A stretch of 64,000 nucleotides of DNA from contig NZ_JAFBCZ010000008.1 of assembly GCF_016907925.1 (NCBI RefSeq), positions 1-64,000 on the forward strand, written 5' to 3'. A program made the position numbers and the translations under genes. Below, in pieces: positions 57,712 through 64,000 of this stretch. The notes under the pieces were generated by a model. The model was not told the origin of the DNA. It saw only the letters and a program-made list of their open reading frames with translations, and did no database searches. The DNA is from Herpetosiphon giganteus. GTDB lineage: Bacteria > Chloroflexota > Chloroflexia > Chloroflexales > Herpetosiphonaceae. Positions within the stretch are counted from its first letter, which is position 1, and every line of letters begins with the position of its first letter.

Positions 57712-58568
57712 GCTTGTTCGGCTAACCATTGGGCTGCTTGTAAAGTATTTTGCAATAACATCATATTGGTAACTGGGCCGGTGCCACCTGGCACTGGGGT
57801 GATTGCGCTGGCAACTTCGCTGGCGCTGGCCCAATCGACATCACCAACCACTTGACCTTCGGCCACTTCGTTGATGCCAAAATCGAGCACCACCGCACCT
57901 GGTTTGAGCATTGCGCCTGTTACCAAGCCAGCCTTGCCAACCGCTGCCGCCACAAGATCGCCTTGACGAATAACTTCGGCCAAATTGGCAGTCCGCGAGT
58001 GGCAAATCGTCACGGTGGCATGGCGCGCCAGCAACAATTGGGCAAGCGGTTTGCCCACCACATTCGAGCGCCCAACCACTACTGCATGCTTGCCAGCCAA
58101 ACTAATTTGATAGCGATCAAGCAAGGCCATGCCACCAGCAGGCGTGTTTGGCACCAAGGCAGGCAAGCCTTGAGCTAAACGGCCAGCATTGGTTGGGTGC
58201 AAGCCATCAACATCCTTTTGTGGATTAAGCGCGGCAACTGCTCCATCAGCAGAGAGCTGGCTGGGCAACGGCATTTGAATAATAATGCCGTGAATGCTGG
58301 AATCGTTGCTGGCTTGCTGAATTGCTGCTTCTAAGGTCGCTTGATCACAGGTTTCGGGCAGAAGTTGCAGTGCAAAGCCAAAGCCAACTCCTTCACACGA
58401 GCGGCGAATTGAACGCACATACCAATCGGAAGCAGCATTGCCCGCCACCTGAACCACGACCAATTGGGGCGCATAGCCAGTGCGAGCCTTGAATTCAGCC
58501 GCTTGCTGGCTGATTTGAGCCTTCAATTCTTTCGCTAATACGCGACCATCAAGCAAAAGCGCTGTCAT
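57708..58568 (-). CDS. folD: Bifunctional methylenetetrahydrofolate dehydrogenase/cyclohydrolase
   Basis: A 286-residue FolD that interconverts 5,10-methylene- and 10-formyl-tetrahydrofolate with NADP. Features are ASDWYVRSI, QMPLPSQL, NPQKDVDGLHPTNAG, VVGRSNVVGKPLAQLLL (cofactor site) and TPVPGGTGPVTNMML. It is the last gene of a five-gene minus-strand run and lies 57 bases after the cyclodeaminase gene, with a terminator hairpin between them. The pairing with fchA links it to one-carbon metabolism. Confidence 0.95.
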   Translation of the reverse strand: MTALLLDGRVLAKELKAQISQQAAEFKARTGYAPQLVVVQVAGNAASDWYVRSIRRSCEGVGFGFALQLLPETCDQATLEAAIQQASNDSSIHGIIIQMPLPSQLSADGAVAALNPQKDVDGLHPTNAGRLAQGLPALVPNTPAGGMALLDRYQISLAGKHAVVVGRSNVVGKPLAQLLLARHATVTICHSRTANLAEVIRQGDLVAAAVGKAGLVTGAMLKPGAVVLDFGINEVAEGQVVGDVDWASASEVASAITPVPGGTGPVTNMMLLQNTLQAAQWLAEQA

Positions 58569-58582
58569 AACATCCTTTACGT

Positions 58583-58606
58583 AAAAAAGCGGAGCTTATG
58601 CTCCGC
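58583..58606 (-). terminator. Rho-independent terminator after the cyclodeaminase gene
   Basis: On the minus strand GCGGAGC-ATAA-GCTCCGC is followed directly by TTTTTT. It lies 20 bases after the fchA stop and before folD, so it may reduce read-through into folD. Confidence 0.8.
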
Positions 58607-58625
58607 CAAAGTTAGAAAACAAATT

Positions 58626-59258
58626 TTAGGCTTGCAGTTGTTGGTTGACCAAGGCCATTATTGCCTCGGTATCCTCGTGCAAGGTAGCGGTGAGTTTAGC
58701 AACCTCGGCCCGCGTTTCGCGCACATAAAACTGATCTTCAAGCGAATTCAGGTTGATTTCGACGTTGAGCAAGGCGCTCCGCACCGCAGCTTGGGCCAAA
58801 AGCACTGCCACGCCAACATCGCTGACCGCAGCCGAATTGCCTTTTTGGGCGGCTGGGCTACACAGCGGCAAAATTGCAGCGGCAGCTTGGGCCGTGCGCA
58901 ATGGCACATCGGTGGCAATTCTGGTTGCTGCTTGAATCGCATCGCGGCGAATTGCAATATCGGCGCTGGTTTCGCGCGGCAATTTATAGGCCACACTCAA
59001 GCGACGAAATGCCTCAACATCAGCCTCGGCCAATTCTTGCAACTCGCGGCGCAACGATTCTGAGCGATCCATCAAGGCCCGAATTTCATCCTCGACCTCG
59101 GCGTATTTCTTCTTACCAAGCGTCAGTGAACAAACCATTGAAATCAAGCCTGCGGCCATTGCCCCAGACACGGCTGCAACGCTCCCGCCGCCAGGCACTG
59201 GCTCTTTGGTTGCAAGCTGATCCAAAAATTCGGTGATTGGCACCTGTAATAGGGTCAT
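58626..59258 (-). CDS. fchA: Formimidoyltetrahydrofolate cyclodeaminase-like protein
   Basis: A 210-residue protein of the FTCD_C family. The conserved opening TEFLDQLATKEPVPGGGSVAA and the AAGLISMVCSLTLGKKKY helix define the domain; later helices have AFRRLSVAYKLP. The enzyme releases ammonia from 5-formimino-THF to give 5,10-methenyl-THF, which folD can then use. The start 59258 has AAGGAGG upstream. It follows the A24 peptidase gene by 89 bases. Confidence 0.9.
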   Translation of the reverse strand: MTLLQVPITEFLDQLATKEPVPGGGSVAAVSGAMAAGLISMVCSLTLGKKKYAEVEDEIRALMDRSESLRRELQELAEADVEAFRRLSVAYKLPRETSADIAIRRDAIQAATRIATDVPLRTAQAAAAILPLCSPAAQKGNSAAVSDVGVAVLLAQAAVRSALLNVEINLNSLEDQFYVRETRAEVAKLTATLHEDTEAIMALVNQQLQA

Positions 59259-59347
59259 AACGACCTCCTTGGTGTTGAATCAAGTTCATGCTGATCGTAC
59301 CACATCTCGGCAGCTGTGCGGTTGTTTGCTGCACCATGCGTAGCCGC

Positions 59348-60019
59348 CTAAAGTGGCCCAAACTTGATCATATACAGCAACACACCAAGGCATAAATAGG
59401 TGCCATAGGCGATATAGAGCGTGCCTTCGCCGCGGATTTGGCGCACCACCAAAATCCCAAGCGAGGCAAGCCCCGCCAAGCCCATGCCATACATAAGCAC
59501 TGTGCCAAGATAGCCCCAACCAACCGCTGCGCCAATCAAAAAAGCTAAATACACATCGCCCAAACCAAACGGCGCATCAGCATCGGGATAAAGCAGAATC
59601 GAGCCAGCAAAAAAGAGCAAAAACAAAAGCCCAGCAATCAAGGCCCCAATCAGCGAAGCTTTGAAGCTAATGGTTAGAAACGCCGAGCCAATTAATGCGA
59701 CAATCGTTGCAATCAGCACCAATAGCACATCAATTAGGCGCACTTTCCAATCGACGGCTCCAATGACAATAAAAACCAGGCTCATTGCATACCAATAGAT
59801 GCCCCGCAACGAAAGCCCATAATCGCGATAACAAATCCATGCCATCAGCCCACTCATCGCCGCAACCAGCAACCCAACCCATGTTGGCCCGCCAAGCAAG
59901 GGATGGCGCGGGGTCGGCAACGGGTTGGCAGCTTTGGGGTCAGTGGCGATTTGGGTAATCCAAGGGTTTAATCCAAAGCCAATCGCAATCCCAACCACAA
60001 TCACAAGTGCTAACAACAT
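59348..60019 (-). CDS. Prepilin peptidase-like A24 aspartic membrane protease, lacking the methylase domain
   Basis: A 223-residue integral membrane protein. The GxGD motif of A24 proteases is clear (PFGLGDVYLAFLIG), and the first catalytic Asp is likely in GAVDWKVRLID. The N-terminal CxxC-containing methyltransferase domain of bifunctional PilD enzymes is absent; helices occupy almost the whole chain. Such short forms cleave prepilin-like leader peptides or other membrane substrates. No pilin genes are near. It lies 7 bases after aroE and belongs to the mltG-aroE run. Confidence 0.85.
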   Translation of the reverse strand: MLLALVIVVGIAIGFGLNPWITQIATDPKAANPLPTPRHPLLGGPTWVGLLVAAMSGLMAWICYRDYGLSLRGIYWYAMSLVFIVIGAVDWKVRLIDVLLVLIATIVALIGSAFLTISFKASLIGALIAGLLFLLFFAGSILLYPDADAPFGLGDVYLAFLIGAAVGWGYLGTVLMYGMGLAGLASLGILVVRQIRGEGTLYIAYGTYLCLGVLLYMIKFGPL

Positions 60020-60026
60020 AGGCTGA

Positions 60027-60848
60027 TTATCCTTGTAGGGCCGCTAGGGCAGCGGTACGCATCACTGCTAGCGGTGCAGGCTGATTAAACCAGAGGCTAA
60101 ATGCTAAGCCAGCTTGGCGTACCAACATATCAAGCCCATCGCAATGGGCCGCGCCAATTGCTGCTGCCCCTTTTAGCAAGGGCGTTTGGCGATAGACCGT
60201 ATCGTACACCAAAAGCTTGGCGTGTAATAGGCCTAAATCAAGCGGTGCAGGATCAGTATCCTTCCAACCAAGCGAGGTTACATTGATCAACAGGCTCGCC
60301 TTGGCTAAACAATCTGCAACGTGAGGATCAGTGGCTGCTAGCGCTTGTTCGTGGGGCAAAACCAAGGCTTGGGCACTGCTGAGCGTGCGGTTGATCAGGC
60401 TAATCTGTTGGCAACCAGCGTTGCGCAAGGCCCAAAGTGCTGCCCGTGCCGCCCCACCAGCGCCCAAAATCACCGCCCGTTGGCTAGCTAAATCGATTCC
60501 AGCAGCTTGGAGCGAGGCTTGGAGCGCGGGCGCATCGGTGTTGTGGCCAGTCAAACTGCCATCGGCTTCGCGCACGATGGTATTCACTGCACCAAGTTCT
60601 TGGGCGATAGCGAGCGTGCGATCAAGTAAGGGGGCAATTGCGACTTTATGCGGCAAGGTTACATTTGCGCCCAGCATACCCTCGGCACGCAGGCTTTGCA
60701 CGCGGGCGGGCAACTCGGCGGCTGGCGTGTGCCAACGTACATACTGTTGATTAATAGCAAGCGCCTGCAATGCAGCATTGTGCATTGCAGGCGAAAGGCT
60801 ATGGGCGACCGGATCGCCAATGATGCCAAGGGCAGCTATTTGGGACAC
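60027..60848 (-). CDS. aroE: Shikimate dehydrogenase
   Basis: A 273-residue NADPH-dependent enzyme reducing 3-dehydroshikimate in the aromatic amino-acid pathway. Conserved sites are GDPVAHSLSPAMHNAAL, GANVTLPHK with the catalytic Lys, GAVNTIV, HNTDAPAL, the dinucleotide-binding VILGAGGAARAALWAL and the NRT/INVTSLGW regions. The start overlaps the 3' end of mltG by 13 bases. The early coding part contains a perfect 13-bp inverted repeat. Confidence 0.95.
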   Translation of the reverse strand: MSQIAALGIIGDPVAHSLSPAMHNAALQALAINQQYVRWHTPAAELPARVQSLRAEGMLGANVTLPHKVAIAPLLDRTLAIAQELGAVNTIVREADGSLTGHNTDAPALQASLQAAGIDLASQRAVILGAGGAARAALWALRNAGCQQISLINRTLSSAQALVLPHEQALAATDPHVADCLAKASLLINVTSLGWKDTDPAPLDLGLLHAKLLVYDTVYRQTPLLKGAAAIGAAHCDGLDMLVRQAGLAFSLWFNQPAPLAVMRTAALAALQG

Positions 60849-61915
60849 GCCAAAAACTCTTCTTGAAATTGCAAAAATTCGCTATAGTCGTTGGTGAAAT
60901 TGTGGGTTGGCCGTTCGCCAGCAGCAACACATTTGGTTACAAAATAGGTCACATCCTCATCTGCTGGCGCAGCAGCTGCTTGCAAGGCAAACAAACCAGG
61001 TGTGCTAATTGGGCCTGGTGGTAAGCCAGGATTGACCCGCGTGTTGTAGGGGCCTTCGGCACTATTAATTTGCTGCACTGTCAGCTGATCGAGTTTTGGC
61101 CACCAGTTGCCCGGCTCGCCCAAGATATATTGAACCGTGGGATCTGCGCCAAGTTGGTTGCCGGCAAACTCTGGCTTCAGCCGATTCCAGAAGGCGGCGG
61201 CAATCCGCGGCATTTCTTCGTTGTTGCTCGCTTCGCGCTGCACAATTGAAGCCATTGTTACCACTTCGTGGACAGAGCGGCCAGTTGTGGCGCTGCTCAA
61301 TGGCGAATCGGCCCAGCGAATTGCGAACGTATCGAGCATTTTGCGCACAATATCTTCGCTGCTTGCATCGGAGAAAATGTCATAGGTATCGGGGAAGAGA
61401 TAGCCTTCTAAGCTGGCGCTATCGGGCAAACTTGCCAAAAAGCTATAATCGGCCTTGAATTGCGCGCCATTGCGGGCCACGCTCAAGAAATCATCGGCGC
61501 TAACCACGCCAGTCGATTCGATGACGTTGGCAATTTCTTCAATCCGCAAGCCTTCGGGCACGGTAAAGCGCACCGCCGTGCGCACTTCAGGCGCAACCCG
61601 AAACATTTCCAAAATTTGGTTGATGGTCATGTTGGGGCTGATTTTGTAAGTGCCCGGGTACAACTCTGTTTCAGCGTTGCGTATATCGGCGAAAACGCGG
61701 AAGACAATTGCACGGCGAACCAAGCCTTCAGATTCTAGATTGCTGCTAATGACAGCCAAACTTTCGTTTGGAGCAATCGTAAAATTTTTGGCGACATCGC
61801 TATCGCCAGCAGGCGTGGTTAACTCACGCAGGAACAATGTTGCAACACAAGCGACCACGAGTGCGCCAATGGTGGCAACAATCAACAAAGCTCGAATTAA
61901 ACGTCTCACAAGCAT
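60836..61915 (-). CDS. mltG: Endolytic murein transglycosylase MltG-like
   Basis: A 359-residue membrane-anchored YceG/MltG protein that cuts nascent glycan strands. The N-terminal anchor covers residues 6-28 (LIRALLIVATIGALVVACVATL). The LysM-like part has FTVPEGLRIEEIANVI; the catalytic domain has GYLFPDTYDI, ASIVQREASN with the active-site Glu, LGADPTVQYILGE and NPGLPPGPISTPG. A short Cys-containing tail ends the chain. It overlaps aroE, with which it is often paired in Chloroflexota and Firmicutes-like gene orders, an inference from context. Confidence 0.93.
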   Translation of the reverse strand: MLVRRLIRALLIVATIGALVVACVATLFLRELTTPAGDSDVAKNFTIAPNESLAVISSNLESEGLVRRAIVFRVFADIRNAETELYPGTYKISPNMTINQILEMFRVAPEVRTAVRFTVPEGLRIEEIANVIESTGVVSADDFLSVARNGAQFKADYSFLASLPDSASLEGYLFPDTYDIFSDASSEDIVRKMLDTFAIRWADSPLSSATTGRSVHEVVTMASIVQREASNNEEMPRIAAAFWNRLKPEFAGNQLGADPTVQYILGEPGNWWPKLDQLTVQQINSAEGPYNTRVNPGLPPGPISTPGLFALQAAAAPADEDVTYFVTKCVAAGERPTHNFTNDYSEFLQFQEEFLACPK

Positions 61916-62416
61916 CCCTTATTATCTATGGTAGCGTTGGCATATGCCAACAATCGGTCGATCGCAAACGGCAAAACCTTGGCTATTATAGCCTTGCGTT
62001 ATCTATTTGACAACAACTCCTCCTTTCTTAACAATCGTTTATCCCATCCTCATGAGCTAAAACCTTAGGCAAGCAATCTGCAATAGCATCACCTCTAGGG
62101 GTGAGATAGAAGTCGTCTTAACGAACGGGACTGACGCTTGTTTATACGACTGCCCAACAACCCCAAGTGTTGCTATACTAGCTAGTATTCTTTTTGGATT
62201 CGTTGCTGGCTTGTGGCCAGTTAGGTTGCGTTTGGCTGGTTGGTATGCCTTATCAAGATATATTCCATGATTGAGTTTAGGCTCAGATTAATGCTTGCTA
62301 GTTATTCGATCAGCTTGTGAGTTGCTTAAATAGCTAGCTACACATTGACATGACTTAAGGCCTGAGTCATAATAGTTCTACCGACATACCAACCAATCAT
62401 CGCAGGATGGTGTTTT
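61916..62416. other. 500-base divergent intergenic region
   Basis: It lies between the divergent mltG and secreted-protein genes and has no open frame of note. A perfect 14-bp palindrome, ATACTAGCTAGTAT, lies at 62175-62188, and CACCTCTAGGGGTG, a near palindrome, lies at about 62090. None of the intergenic repeat families of this window occurs here, which is unusual for a gap of this length. Confidence 0.6.
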
Positions 62417-63655
62417 ATGCAATGGAGCATGCGGCTACGTTCGCTCTGCATTCCTGCTCTATTGACGTTCATGATCGCTGGTTTATTTGCGCTCATGGCT
62501 CGTCAACCGCACGCTAGTTTCGCTCAGGATAGCGAAGGTTCGCCTCCCGATTGCCCTGGCTTAGGCGATCTTGGTGCTTGGTTCAGCGCCGAAAACGAAG
62601 TTGTTATTATCAATCGTTCGAGTGTTTGTACCTATGAAGTTGGCACGGCTGTGTATCAAAAATTCGATGCCGTAACCGATCATCAGGTGCTCTTTGCCTC
62701 GCAAAGCGACCAATTGCCCCCCAATACCCAACGCACGTATCGTCAAACATTAACCACCTGCGCTGGCCAAATGAGCGCCTTCTTCGGGCAAGTTTTGCCA
62801 AACCTGATGAACCAGCGCTACCACGAACGCTTGTTAGCATCCAATCATTATGGCGGCACCAATTATTGTTTGCGCAACTGCGATTCGGGCCGTTTGCTTG
62901 GTTGGGTTGGTGTAAGCCAAAACGCAGTCTTACAACATTCAGCCAGAATCGGCATGAAAATCACTGGCGCGCCACCATGGCAAATTGAATTTCGCCTGAC
63001 CGGCCCAATGACCAAAACCCACATCGAGCAGATCGATCCGTATCTGTTCACGGGCAATACGTGGAATTTAAGCACAGTGCCTGCTGGCGATTACACGCTG
63101 AAAGCCTCGTATATGGCCAACCAAGGTATCCGCTGCGATAGCAAAACGATTCAATTTAAGGTCGCGAGTGCACCGTTGCCAACGCCTACGCCATCACCAA
63201 CTCCCACGCCAGTGCCGGTCTATCGGGCGCGGATTGTGCTCAATTCACTGGTGATTTGGGATGCGAATCGTGGCGATCAGCTGCATAATTTTGATGGGTT
63301 TGTACGGCCTGGCGATACCATTTCGTATACCCTCGCCATCCAAAATACTGGCAACATGCCCTTGAGCAATGTTCAAATCGTCGATCCCTTCTCAAGCGCT
63401 ACCAGTTTTAGTGGGCTAAGTTGGCCAGCGCCACAAATTCAGCCAAGCCCCAATGGCTCAGGCCCGATTGGCTGGCAAATTCCGCTCTTGCAACCAAACC
63501 AACGAATTAATGTAACCTTCCAAGTGATCGTCAAAGAATCGATTCGCGGAACCTATACCCAAATTATCAATAATGCGAGCTTCTCGAGCAACGAAACTGG
63601 CCAGCAGTGGAGCAACACAACTGAGCATATTTACAATCCAGATTTTGATCGATAA
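62417..63655 (+). CDS. Secreted protein with DUF11-type C-terminal domain
   Basis: A 412-residue exported protein. The signal peptide is about 1-36 (MRLRSLCIPALLTFMIAGLF, cleavage near HASFAQD). An unrecognised Cys-containing domain (about 40-255) is followed by a Pro/Thr linker (PLPTPTPSPTPTPVPVY) and a DUF11-type beta-sandwich repeat (VRPGDTISYTLAIQNTGNMPLSNVQIVDPF, about 295-395). DUF11 modules often serve as spacers in surface proteins. It lacks a sorting signal. AGGA precedes the ATG at 62417. Confidence 0.78.
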   Translation: MQWSMRLRSLCIPALLTFMIAGLFALMARQPHASFAQDSEGSPPDCPGLGDLGAWFSAENEVVIINRSSVCTYEVGTAVYQKFDAVTDHQVLFASQSDQLPPNTQRTYRQTLTTCAGQMSAFFGQVLPNLMNQRYHERLLASNHYGGTNYCLRNCDSGRLLGWVGVSQNAVLQHSARIGMKITGAPPWQIEFRLTGPMTKTHIEQIDPYLFTGNTWNLSTVPAGDYTLKASYMANQGIRCDSKTIQFKVASAPLPTPTPSPTPTPVPVYRARIVLNSLVIWDANRGDQLHNFDGFVRPGDTISYTLAIQNTGNMPLSNVQIVDPFSSATSFSGLSWPAPQIQPSPNGSGPIGWQIPLLQPNQRINVTFQVIVKESIRGTYTQIINNASFSSNETGQQWSNTTEHIYNPDFDR

Positions 63656-63693
63656 GTTGGGGATCAGTTTTTGGGGCTTGGGGATCGGAAACT

Positions 63694-63785
63694 GTAACCA
63701 CGAAGGACGCGAAGAACACGAAGGTTAAAATAGCAGCACAATAACCCCTCTCCCACTTTGAGTATGGGAGAGGGGCTTTTTAATC
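63694..63785 (+). repeat. Family C repeat followed by a terminator-like family A half
   Basis: AACCACGAAGGACGCGAAGAACACGAAGG (from 63697) is the periodic family C motif. It is followed by CCCCTCTCCCA-N9-TGGGAGAGGGG (63745-63775) and TTTTT, half of a family A element that here forms a near-ideal terminator for the secreted-protein gene. Confidence 0.75.
63745..63781 (+). terminator. Rho-independent terminator derived from repeat family A
   Basis: An 11-bp perfect stem (CCCCTCTCCCA with TGGGAGAGGGG, nine-base loop) followed by CTTTTT. It lies 90 bases after the secreted-protein gene stop. Confidence 0.75.
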
Positions 63786-63887
63786 GTGCGTTTTGCTTGT
63801 CAACGAACGCGGAAAGGTGATAGTTTGGCTATGATGAGGGCAAGCTTTGGGTCTGAGGAAATACAACAATCCACAAAATAAATATTT

Positions 63888-63949
63888 GGGTGTGCTGGGG
63901 GCTGAAAACCCCCGGCGTTTCCCTCCTGGGGAGGGTCGGAAGGGTGGCG
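63888..63949 (-). repeat. Intergenic repeat family H, copy 3 (inverted)
   Basis: On the plus strand it reads TGTGCTGGGGGCTGAAAACC...CCCTCCTGGGGAGGG...GGAAGGGTGG, the reverse of the copies at 16100 and 28171. No gene is visible from here to the end of the window. Confidence 0.7.
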
Positions 63950-64000
63950 ATCTCTGCATATCGTGTGATTCAAGCGCAAGCCAAAAAGCAAATCATTGAT

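Overview
The window reads as an ordinary chromosomal stretch of a Herpetosiphon-like member of the Chloroflexota. This is an inference. It rests on moderate GC, secreted proteins with Thr/Pro-rich linkers behind lipoboxes or twin-arginine signals, long-form RmlA, DUF2270, an LGFP-like repeat protein, and dense mosaics of short intergenic repeats. I see no rRNA, tRNA, CRISPR array, phage or insertion sequence.

Layout. 1-4.9 kb: a partial C-terminus, a SAM methyltransferase, argS, a Tat/lipoprotein dienelactone hydrolase and a glycine-zipper stress protein. 4.9-9.1 kb: a four-gene plus-strand run of NicO metal transporter, catalytically degenerate LMW-phosphatase-like protein, DUF2357/DUF524 nuclease and FmdB zinc ribbon. 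9.6-12.8 kb: ftsY, LysW-like zinc ribbon, lipoprotein, membrane protein, rmlA; the 3' end of rmlA is repeated in tandem. 13-24 kb: TPR protein, an RsbW/cNMP/SpoIIE fusion, beta-propeller lipoprotein, hydrolase, twin DinB genes, DedA, an orphan substrate-binding protein with glycerate kinase. 24-28 kb (minus): a tight PolX-PHP/HIT/LGFP-like/cystathionine synthase operon, in which the PolX polymerase site looks dead. 28-38 kb: glnA, pyrC, DUF2270, pfkA, a small membrane protein, an unknown polytopic protein and priA.

38-50 kb: SnoaL/PaiB pair, lipoprotein, MarR-controlled ABC exporter facing an ArsR-CDF zinc efflux operon, argD, then a minus-strand run of aminotransferase, zinc ribbon, glycosyltransferase and purA. 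50-57 kb: two lipoproteins sharing a domain seen three times, CorC-like CBS protein, cytidine deaminase, aldo/keto reductase, M23 peptidase. 57-64 kb: an unknown gene behind two identical palindromic half-site pairs, the minus-strand run mltG-aroE-A24 peptidase-fchA-folD, and a secreted DUF11-type protein.

Most content is housekeeping: translation, purine, pyrimidine, one-carbon and amino-acid metabolism, and wall synthesis. The more unusual items are the pseudo-phosphatase/nuclease pair, the degenerate PolX, the rmlA tail duplication, the palindromes before the unknown gene, and at least eight families of intergenic repeats, one of which forms paired hairpins that could terminate transcription. 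All coordinates come from reading the sequence; no database search was possible.
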